Assembly: GCA_029959085.1 (NCBI GenBank)
Contig: JARWIR010000002.1
Span: 35,985,733-36,049,732 of the forward strand
Length of the DNA: 64,000 nt
Reading direction: 5' to 3'
Origin: Nemophila menziesii
Taxonomy: Eukaryota > Streptophyta > Magnoliopsida > Boraginales > Hydrophyllaceae
Of this stretch, positions 1 to 8,744 are shown one piece after another (within the stretch, counting starts at the first letter, position 1; each line of letters begins with the position of its first letter). Under the pieces are notes generated by a model. It saw only the letters and a program-made list of their open reading frames with translations. It made no database searches and was not told where the DNA came from. The translations under genes were made by a program, and so were the position numbers.

Positions 1-1494
1 CAACAAAGATGTGTACGAACCTTTATTTGAGTGTTGTAATTCTTTCTAACATGCTTTTTTTATCTTGAGTATTTATTTCTAAATGCGAAAATTTAAATGG
101 GAAAACATTGAATCATAAAATGCTTGAATACATATTATATAATGTTATTAGTCTATGTAGTATCATACAATATCTTGTATTACACCTCTAGCGTGTAATA
201 CTTTGCAGAGTATTCATACACTACTTAAATTCTCTAAGTTATCATATGGTTGAATTCTTGTAGGTCACAATTTACTAATTGATCAGAATTGACATAATTG
301 TTAAACTAACAACTTTATTATTTTTACTTGTAGAACACAAGTAATGTTAAATTGTATCATATGTATCGAGAGGAAAATACATATTTGTATAAATTGTCTA
401 ATAAAATAGATGTTTAGAGATGATATTAGTGCATTACCCTTATGAGAATTATTGATATATCTCACTAGAGTTAGTTTTAGAAACATTAAAAGAGTTTTGA
501 ATGTCTTTTCCTACATACAAATAGTCTAATGTTTTAAAATAAAACACAATTTTAAGAATCAAAATTCTTTTATTATACATTAAAAACATTCAGTCCAACA
601 AACAACACATCGAATATTCAAAAAATACAGTATATTGATGGGAATTTTACAAACTACAGTGTGGTTGTGTTAGGCGGTGTTTATGCCCTCCTAATTTTTG
701 AATTTTTGTAAGCTATAAAAAACTAACTTATGTCCCTCCTAAGTTTTTAAGAATTTTACTTGCTCCAAAATTTTTAAAATTTGTTTTGTTAGATCTCAGT
801 TTTTTTCAAATAAATATTTATTGTGTGTATAATAAAATATATCATATTTTATATAACATGTAGACTTATATACTAATCAAATAAAACTTATGAGGACTTG
901 TTGTTTATTTTAGCAAAGTACCATTGATACAAGGTTTAAATAATATAGTGACGTATAATGCATTTAATAAAATAATGATCCCCATATTTAAAATTAAATA
1001 TTAATATTAGTATAGATAAAATTTTGATTACAAAATTACCCTTTGGCCAATAGTATATAACGACCCAAAAACCCTAAATTGTAAAATAATAAAATAGCCC
1101 AGAAAGTATATACAATGGGGCAAATATGGTAGCCACTTGGGTTTCCTAAGGGGTGGTTGCCCGACCCTCTCTATTCCATTTATGTCGACAATTTCGCTAT
1201 CGAAACCCTAAATATAACAACCCTCTTGTCATTCTTTATATGGTTAAAAGTATTACGCAACATGGCTGAATAATTGTTATATATGTACGTTAATATGTAA
1301 TTATTACTACATTAGTATTAGATTATGCTTTAAGAAGGAGCAAACTGTGTCCTACCAACTTCCTCCGAAGAATATAATATCCTCACCATGGTAACCTCCT
1401 TTTGACCTTGTAAAGCTATATCAACAAAGAGATAGTGTTTAGGATCCAAGAAAAAGTAATAATTTATTATCATTGGTGGTAAAATTTATAATCA
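1..1494 (+). repeat. Monomer A, type copy
   Basis: This is the uninterrupted 1.49-kb monomer. It aligns along its whole length with monomer B. Both run through a TTTAAATGGGAAAACATT region, a TCATATGGTTGAATTCTT region, the AT palindrome AATAAATATTTATT (809-822 in A, 2293-2306 in B), a telo-box block, and a terminal block around 1358-1382. A holds an intact copy of the site where B carries the insert (about 1241-1257). That makes A the empty-site reference. It is non-coding. It begins with pure AT-rich sequence and becomes locally GC-richer at about 1105-1210. Confidence 0.93.
1054..1211 (+). promoter_or_regulatory. Promoter-like block of monomer A (TATA-like plus two telo-boxes)
   Basis: A TATATAA lies at 1054-1060. 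It is followed by a telo-box AAACCCTAA at 1069-1077, a GC-richer stretch from about 1105, and a second telo-box at 1203-1211. In plants, telo-boxes close to a TATA element are known from promoters and leaders of translation-related genes. No coding region follows, so transcription is an inference. The block recurs in the A half of nearly every unit. In U3 and U13 the first telo-box reads AAACACTAA. In U12 the 100-bp deletion ends just upstream of it. Confidence 0.35.
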
Positions 1495-2467
1495 TAATGA
1501 AGATATAATACGAACAATTTCTAAAGAGTCGTAATCCCTTCTCCCATGCATTCTTTATCTAGATTATTTAGTTCTAAATAAGAAATTTTAAATGGGAAAA
1601 CATTACATCATAAAATACTTGAATACACATTATTTAATGTTATTAGTATATGTAGTATCATATAATATCTTGTATTAGATCTCTAACATGTAGCACTTCC
1701 CTGAATATTTATACACAACTTATTTCTCTAAGTTATCATATGGTTGAATTCTTATAGGTCACTATTGGCTAAGTGATTAGAATAGAACAAAACTAGCGTT
1801 ACATTGTATCATGGGTATGGAGATAAAATTCCATATATGTATAAATTGTTTATGAAAATAGTTGTTTCAGAGATGAGTTTAGTGTATTACCCTATAAGAA
1901 TTATGTATGTATCTCACTAGAGTTGATTTTTGATGGAATACACTTATAATAGTTCTAGAAAGCCTAAAAGATTTTTTGTATATCTTTTCCTACGTACCAT
2001 AAGTCAGATGTTTTAAAAAAGAACACAATCTTAAGAATTAAAATTTTGGTATTATAGATTAAAAAATTTAGTCAAACAACCAACTAATCAAATATCTAAA
2101 AGATAAAAATATTGATCGAAATTTAACAACAACAGAGAATCTATATTTTGGGCGTGTAGGAGGTGTTCAGGGCCCTCTAATATTTGAATTTTGGTAAGCT
2201 TGAAAAATTACTTTGTAACCCTCCAAAATTTATAAAAATTTACTCGTGCCAATATTAATAAAATTTGTTTTGTTAAATTTTAATTTTTTTAAAATAAATA
2301 TTTATTGTTTGTATAACAATATATATCTTATATTATATAACATATATACTTATATATTAATTAAAATAAAATTTATGAGGACCTATTGTGTGATTTTAGT
2401 AACGTATAGAGACCATTGATACAAGGTTTAAATAATATCGTGCGTAGAATGCATTAAATAAATAAAA

Positions 2468-2634
2468 TGGGCCGTATAGTCAAAATTTTATACTAATTTT
2501 AGTATAAAAAAGTTTAATTACTAAATTACCCTTTGACGAGTAGTATATTATGACCCAGAAACCCTAAATCATAAAATAATAGAATAGCTCAGAAAGTATA
2601 TAGAATGAGGCAGATATGGCAGCGGCTAGGGTTT
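2468..2634 (+). promoter_or_regulatory. Promoter-like block of monomer B (site II, hairpin, TATA-like, telo-boxes)
   Basis: In order this block holds TGGGCC (2468-2473), a perfect hairpin (2486-2509), TATATTA (2544-2550), a telo-box AAACCCTAA (2559-2567), and an inverted telo-box CTAGGGTTT (2626-2634) just after GCAGCGG. The pairing of site II (TGGGCC) with telo-boxes is established for plant ribosomal-protein and cell-cycle promoters. Here it leads into no gene. TGGGCC is lost in U3 and U12 (TGAGCC) and in U14 (TGGGCA), which argues against strict selection. It may be a captured or decayed promoter. Confidence 0.38.
2486..2509. other. Perfect inverted repeat, 10-bp arms, 4-nt loop
   Basis: The left arm is TTTTATACTA (2486-2495) and the right arm is TAGTATAAAA (2500-2509), with loop ATTT. 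It recurs in monomer B of almost every unit. One arm base is changed in U6 near 24412. U2 changes only the loop region near 6866. Monomer A keeps only a degraded form near 1000-1015. All the bases involved are A/T-rich, so a role in DNA structure is speculative. Confidence 0.7.
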
Positions 2635-3038
2635 TGGGATTTCCTAAGGGTGGTTGCCCGGCCCTCTATGTTCCAATTATGCCGATGATTTCACTATTAA
2701 AATCCTAAATTTAACAACCCTCTTGTAATTCTTTATATGGAGAATTTCAAATCATTATGATCATCACATTTTATTTTTCATTTTATTCATTCTAAGATAC
2801 ATACTTTATGAGGCATATGAGAAACTTTTACTGGTATCATGGCGTGGCAACTTGCATAAAATTGGTGGGTTTGCAGCCATGAACTGGTTGATTTCTATAT
2901 ATTAGCCTATTTTTCAGAAATTTTAGATGTTGTCCCAATATTTTAGTCCTGTGTTGAGGCTATGATGAGATCTCAAATTTTAGTTTTTTACTTTCTGAGC
3001 TATTTAACGAATAGATTGAAATGATCTGCCCGTAACTT

Positions 3039-3070
3039 GGTTGGGCAATCCAATTATTGGATATGCAACC
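3039..3070. other. Imperfect palindrome containing CAATTATTG
   Basis: The left arm GGTTGGGCAATCCAAT (3039-3054) and right arm ATTGGATATGCAACC (3056-3070) pair imperfectly around a single T. The centre CAATTATTG (3051-3059) matches the plant HD-Zip class I pseudopalindrome CAAT(A/T)ATTG. A second short stem, CAACCA / TGGTTG, follows at 3066-3082. This is the most GC-rich part of the insert and the palindrome is retained in all subfamilies. Function is inference only. Confidence 0.45.
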
Positions 3071-4041
3071 ATGGCGTGGTTGGACTCTCTATTTGTCTCT
3101 AAATAAACCTGATCTGAGCCTCAATTAAAATTGTTTCAATTTTTTTTTCCTATTATTATATTCATGAGTGAGTAATTTGAAAGAATGATAAATTTTAGTG
3201 TGTAATTTAACATTCTCTGCTAAAACATGTGATTTCTACTATTAATATAGTTTTCTTTTAAGAATCAAAGTTTTTTTAAATATATTTAGTTTCTGTTGAA
3301 GTAAACTTTAATATAGGGGTTAAGTTACATATAAGAAAAAAATGTGTAAGTCTTTTTAATCCATATATTCTCTTATTTCAATCCATATATTCTATTAATT
3401 TACAATAATTTTATAGTGAGATTTTCTTAAAAAATGAGCCGAGTAGAGAGATTGGATATTTGTAAAAGAAATTTTTTCTATGTAATCGTGAATTTTATTT
3501 ATATACTATTTAACTATAGTTCTTTATACTAAATGGCGGTGACCTTATATATTAAAGTTCGTGGCATCAACCGAAATCTTGTTCAAGATAATTTCTATAT
3601 AAATATTAGTCTATAGTGATAAAAGACAATAAATAAATATATTATATTTAGGGTAGGGATATATATTTCTATAGGGTTAGAATTATTTCTTACCTCATGT
3701 TTTTAACAAAATAGATTGAAATCTGTAAAAAATATATTGAGGCAACCCTAAACTCTTATATGTTGAATGATTAATGATGAGACTTCCATTTATAAATTGG
3801 AATTTTTTTCCTATAATTTTATATTGATGAAGATACTTCTATGTAAGTTGTCAAATCGAAATTGAAATTGATCATAACTTTAGAGAATATTTAATATGTA
3901 TACATATACATGTAATTTAGATTATTTAAGTGATATCATATATTATTGAAAATTAGTCAAATATATTCTTGACTATTTTCCGATTTCTGTCCAAATATTC
4001 TTGAGTTTAATGAATTTGCTGAATATCTCTGTTAGTATATA

Positions 4042-4058
4042 TTTCAGTATCACTGAAA
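4042..4058. other. Small hairpin in the insert (7-bp arms)
   Basis: The sequence TTTCAGT / ATC / ACTGAAA forms a perfect 7-bp stem with a 3-nt loop. It is present in most units but broken in the alpha units. U13 reads TTTCTGT and U12 reads TTTATGT. U3 has lost the local sequence by a 16-bp deletion. Confidence 0.5.
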
Positions 4059-4235
4059 CTGTTATGATATTATAATGAGAGATAATTTATTTGTGATCTA
4101 TTTTACAAAGAAAACTAGATGATTTGAATACTGAGCAATATAACTGGAAAACTTGCTATATATGTACTTAAATATGTAACTCTTACTACATTGTTAATAG
4201 ATTATTCTTGAAGAGGGAGCAAATTGTGTTCTTAG

Positions 4236-4260
4236 ACTTCCTCCGAAGAATATAATATCC
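4236..4260. other. 25-bp block identical between monomers A and B
   Basis: Positions 4236-4260 (core CTTCCTCCGAAGAATATAAT) are identical to 1358-1382 in monomer A, in contrast to frequent differences on both sides. The next 30 bp (…ATGGT.ACCTCCTTTT.ACC) are also well kept. The block is almost invariant in the units read here; changes include CTCCCTCCG in U3, U12 and U13, and CATCCTCCG in U15. It is the best conserved part shared by the two monomers. It could be a protein-binding or nucleosome-phasing site, or simply the least diverged stretch. Confidence 0.5.
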
Positions 4261-4372
4261 CCACGATGGTCACCTCCTTTTAACCTTGTAAAGATATGGC
4301 AACAAAAACATAGTTTTTAGGCTAAAATTAAAAGAAAAAAAATTATAATCATGGTGGTGGACTTGATAATCA

Positions 4373-7300
4373 CAACAAATATGTGTATGAACCTTTATTT
4401 GAATGTTGTAATCCTTTCTAACATGCTTTTATTATCTTGAGTATTTATTTCTAAATGCGAAAATTTAAAAGGGAAAACATTGAATAATAAAATGATTGAA
4501 TACATATTATATAATGTTATTAGTCTATGTAGTATCATACAATATCTTGTATTACACCTCTAGAGTGTAATACTTTGCAGAGTATTCATAAACTACTTAA
4601 TTTCTCTAAGTTATCATATGGTTGAATTCTTGTAGGTCACAATTTCCTAATTGATCAGAATTGACATAATTGTTAAACTAACAACTTTATTATTTTTACA
4701 TGTAGAACACAAGTAATGTTAAATTGTATCATATTTATCGAGAGGAAAATACATATTTGTATATATTGCCTAATAAAATAGATGTTTAGAGATGATATTA
4801 GTGCATTACCCTTATGAGAATTATTGATATATCTCACTAGAGTTAGTTTTAGAAACATTAAAAGAGTTTTGAATGTCTTTTCCTACATACAAATAGTCTA
4901 ATGTTTTAAATATAACACAATTTTAAGAATAAAAATTCTTTTATTATACATTAAAGACATTCAGTCCAACAAACAACACATCGAATATTCAAAAAATACA
5001 GTATATTGATCTGAATTTTACAAACTACAGTGTGGTTGTGTTAGGCGGTGTTTATGCCCTCCTAATTTTTGATTTTTTGTAAGCTATAAAAAACTAACTT
5101 ATGTCCCTCCTAAGTTTTTAAGAATTTTACTTGCTCCAAAATTTTTAAAATTTGTTTTGTTAGATCTCAGTTTTTTTCAAATAAATATTTATTGTGTGTA
5201 TAATAAAATATATCATATTTTATATAACATGTAGACTTATATACTAATCAAATAAAACTTATGAGGACTTGTTGTTTATTTTAGCAAAGTACCATTGATA
5301 CAAGGTTTAAATAATATAGTGACGTATAATGCATTTAATAAAATACTGATCCCCATATTTAAAATTAAATATTAATATTAGTATAGATAAAATTTTGATT
5401 ACAAAATTACCCTTTGGCCAATAGTATATAACGACCCAAAAACCCTAAATTGTAAAATAATAAAATAGCCCAGAAAGTATATACAATGGGGCAAATATGG
5501 TAGCCACTTGGGTTTCCTAAGGGGTGGTTGCCCGACCCTCTCTGTTCCATTTATGTCGACAATTTCGCTATCGAAACCCTAAATATAACAACCCTCTTGT
5601 CATTCTTTATATGGTTAAAAGTATTACGCAACATGGCTGAATAATTATTATATATGTACGTTAATATGTAATTCTTACTACATTAGTATTAGATTATGCT
5701 TTAAGAAGGAGCAAATTGTGTCCTACCAACTTCCTCCGAAGAATATAATATCCTCACCATGGTAACCTCCTTTTGACCTTGTAAAGCTATATCAACAAAG
5801 AGATAGTGTTTAGGATCCAAGAAAAAATAATAATTTATTATCATTGGTGGTAAACTTTATAATCATAATGAAGATATAATACGAACAATTTCTAAAGAGT
5901 CGTAATCCCTTCTCCCATGCATTCTTTATCTAGATTATTTAGTTCTAAATAAGAAATTTTAAATGGGAAAACATTACATCATAAAATACTTGAATACACA
6001 TTATTTAATGTTATTAGTATATGTAGTATCATATAATATCTTGTATTAGATCTCTAACATGTAGCACTTCTCTGAATATTTATACACAACTTATTTCTCT
6101 AAGTTATCATATGGTTGAATTCTTATAGGTCACTATTGGCTAAGTGATTAGAATAGAACAAAACTAGCGTTACATTGTATCATGGGTATGGAGATAAAAT
6201 TCCATATATGTATAAATTGTTTATGAAAATAGTTGTTTCAGAGATGAGTTTAGTGTATTACCCTATAAGAATTATGTATGTATCTCACTAGAGTTGATTT
6301 TTGATGGAATACACTTATAATAGTTCTAGAAAGCCTAAAAGATTTTTTGTATATCTTTTCCTACGTACCATAAGTCAGATGTTTTAAAAAAGAACACAAT
6401 CTTAAGAATTAAAATTTTGGTATTATAGATTAAAAAATTTAGTCAAACAACCAACTAATCAAATATCTAAAAGATAAAAATATTTATCGAAATTTAACAA
6501 CAACAGATAATCTATATTTTGGGCGTGTAGGAGGTGTTCAGGGCCCTCTAATTTTTGAATTTTGGTAAGCTTGAAAAATTACTTTGTAACCCTCCAAAAT
6601 TTATAAAAATTTACTCGTGCCAATATTTATAAAATTTGTTTTGTTAAATTTTAATTTTTTTAAAATAAATATTTATTGTTTGTATAACAATATATATCTT
6701 ATATTATATAACATATATACTTATATATTAATTAAAATAAAATTTATGACGACCTATTGTGTGATTTTAGTAACGTATAGAGACCATTGATACAAGGTTT
6801 AAATAATATCGTGCGTAGAATGCATTAAATAAATAAAATGGGCCGTATATTCAAAATTTTATACTAAGTTTAGTATAAAAAAGTTTTATTACTAAATTAC
6901 CCTTTGACGAGTAGTATATTATGGCCCAGAAACCCTAAATCATAAAATAATAGAATAGCTCAGAAAGTATATAGAATGAGGCAGATATGGCAGCGGCTAG
7001 GGTTTTGGGATTTCCTAAGGGTGGTTGCCCGACCCTCTATGTTCCAATTATGCCGATGATTTCACTATTAAAATCCTAAATTTAACAACCCTCTTGTAAT
7101 TCTTTATATGGAGAATTTCAAATCATTATGATCATCACATTTTATTTTTCATTATATTCATTCTAAGATACATACTTTATGAGGCATATGAGAAACTTTT
7201 ACTGGTATCATGGCGTGGCAACTTGCATAAAATTGGTGGGTTTGCAGCCATGAACTGGTTGATTTCTATATATTAGCCTATTTTTCAGAAATTGTAGATG

Positions 7301-8744
7301 TTGTCCCAATATTTTAGTCCTGTGTTGAGGCTATGATGAGATCTCAAATTTTAGTTTTTTTACTTTCTGAGCTATTTAACGAATAGATTGAAATGATCTG
7401 CCCGTAACTTGGTTGGGCAATCCAATTATTGGATATGCAACCATGGCGTGGTTGGACTCTCTATTTGTCTCTAAATAAACCTGATCTGAGCCTCAATTAA
7501 AATTGTTTCAATTTTTTTTCCTATTATTATATTCATGAGTGAGTAATTTGAGAGAATGATAAATTTTAGTGTGTAATTTAACATTCTCTGCTAAAACATG
7601 TGATTTCTACTATTAATATAGTTTTCTTTTAAGAATCAAAGTTTTTTTAAATATATTTAGTTTCTGTTGAAGTAAACTTTAATATAGGGGTTAAGTTACA
7701 TATAAGAAAAAAATGTGTAAGTCTTTTTAATCCATATATTCTCTTATTTCAATCCATATATTCTATTAATTTACAATAATTTTATAGTGAGATTTTCTTA
7801 AAAAATGAGCCGAGTAGAGAGATTGGATATTTGTAAAAGAAATTTTTTCTATGTAATCGTGAATTTTTTTTATATACTATTTAACTATAGTTCTTTATAC
7901 TAAATGGCGGTGACCTTATATATTAAAGTTCGTGGCATCAACCGAAATCTTGTTCAAGATAATTTCTATATAAATATTAGTCTATAGTGATAAAAGACAA
8001 TAAATAAATATATTATATTTAGGGTAGGGATATATATTTCTATAGGGTTAGAATTATTTCTTACCTCATGTTTTTAACAAAATAGATTGAAATCTGTAAA
8101 AAAATATATTGAGGCAACCCTAAACTCTTATATGTTGAATGATTAATGATGAGACTTCCATTTATAAGTTGGAATTTTTTTCCTATAATTTTATATTGAT
8201 GAAGATACTTCTATGTAACTTGTCAAATCGAAATTAAAATTGATCATAACTTTAGAGAATATTTAATATGTATACATATACATGTAATTTAGATTATTTA
8301 AGTGATATCATATATTATTTAAAATTAGTCAAATATATTCTTGACTATTTTCCGATTTCTGTCCAAATATTCTTGAGTTTAATGAATTTGCTGAATATCT
8401 CTGTTAGTATATATTTCAGTATCACTGAAACTGTTATGATATTATAATGAGAGATAATTTATTTGTGATCTATTTTACAAAGAAAACTAGATGATTTGAA
8501 TACTGAGCAATATAACTGGAAAACTTGCTATATATGTACTTAAATATGTAACTCTTACTACATTGTTAATAGATTATTCTTGAAGAGGGAGCAAATTGTG
8601 TCCTTAGACTTCCTCCGAAGAATATAATATCCCCACGATGGTCACCTCCTTTTAACCTTGTAAAGATATGGCAACAAAAACATAGTTTTTAGGCTAAAAT
8701 TAAAAGAAAAAAAATTATAATCATGGTGGTGGACTTGATAATCA
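4373..8744 (+). repeat. Satellite unit U2, 4,372 bp
   Basis: Monomer A is 4373-5865; monomer B is 5866-7116 plus 8501-8744, split by the insert 7117-8500. It has the same length as U1 and is very close to it in the B half, including the 42-bp deletion at about 6154 and the shared GTTGATTTTTGATGG form. The A half differs from U1 in reading AATAATAAAATGATTG near 4482. No gene is visible. Confidence 0.97.
7117..8500. mobile_element. Insert in U2, 1,384 bp
   Basis: This is the same element as in U1, with both terminal 10-mers intact (7117-7126 and 8491-8500). It differs from U1 only by scattered substitutions and homopolymer length changes. Confidence 0.6.

Larger units (their letters stand above)
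2746..4128. mobile_element. Insert in monomer B of U1, transposon-like with 10-bp terminal inverted repeats
   Basis: The insert of 1,383 bp is bounded by TTCAAATCAT (2746-2755) and its exact reverse complement ATGATTTGAA (4119-4128). These positions coincide with the ends of A/B homology, found independently. No transposase frame or long open frame is present, so it would be a non-autonomous element. The flanks (AGAAT on the left, TACTG on the right) show no clear target-site duplication, as expected if the insertion is old. Superfamily cannot be assigned: the tips do not match the usual hAT, CACTA, Mutator or mariner ends that I recognise. The alternative is an internal duplication or capture without transposition. 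Confidence 0.6.
1..4372 (+). repeat. Satellite unit U1 (A+B with insert), 4,372 bp
   Basis: First complete unit, with phase set at the CAACAAAG that follows GATAATCA at every unit junction. Monomer A is 1-1494. Monomer B is 1495-2745 plus 4129-4372, interrupted by the insert 2746-4128. The A half carries the 'AGATCTCAG' form near 791 and 'CATAAAATGCTTG' near 114, the latter shared with U13 and U14. The B half has the 42-bp deletion at about 1783. U1 has private changes, for example GCCCGGCCC in B near 2656 where other units read GCCCGACCC. No gene is visible. Direct reading of the next copy at 4373 confirms the period. Confidence 0.97.
1495..4372 (+). repeat. Monomer B, type copy, split by the insert
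   Basis: B is a diverged copy of monomer A in the same orientation. It begins at TAATGAAGATATAATACGAA (1495), which aligns with the CAACAAAGATG start of A. Homology to A runs to CTTTATATGG (2731-2740), breaks for about 1.38 kb, and resumes at GCAATATAACTGG (4134 onward), which matches GCAACATGGCTG in A (1257 onward). Without the insert B is about 1,495 bp, the same as A. This supports an ancestral two-monomer tandem in which one copy was interrupted. Confidence 0.92.

Noticed and set aside
301..486. Minus-strand open frame of 61 codons recurring in most monomer A copies
   Set aside because: It recurs only because the units are copies. In several units the first codon is TTG rather than ATG, U5 has a nonsense change and U13 a frameshift. 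The composition is what AT-rich non-coding DNA gives, and there is no recognisable domain.
2605..2688. Plus-strand ATG frame of 27 codons just after the telo-box of monomer B
   Set aside because: It is interrupted by a TGA in U3, U12 and U13 and frameshifted in U8, and the matching frame in monomer A stops after five codons. There is no sign of constraint.
2832..2843. TGGTATCATGGC, resembling the plant initiator-tRNA primer-binding site TGGTATCAGAGC
   Set aside because: It matches 10 of 12 bases, but no LTR ends upstream of it, no TG...CA termini or polypurine tract are seen, and the enclosing insert has inverted-repeat tips. Chance is the simpler reading.
2746..4128. Helitron origin of the insert (CTAG followed by AT near the right end)
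   Set aside because: The left end is not preceded by A at a TC start, no 3' hairpin was seen next to CTAG, and the perfect inverted tips argue against a Helitron.
1..4372. Reading A and B as the two LTRs of a retrotransposon
   Set aside because: The order is monomer, then monomer interrupted by an insert, and the next A follows directly. There is no internal coding region, no TG...CA ends and no 5-bp target duplication.
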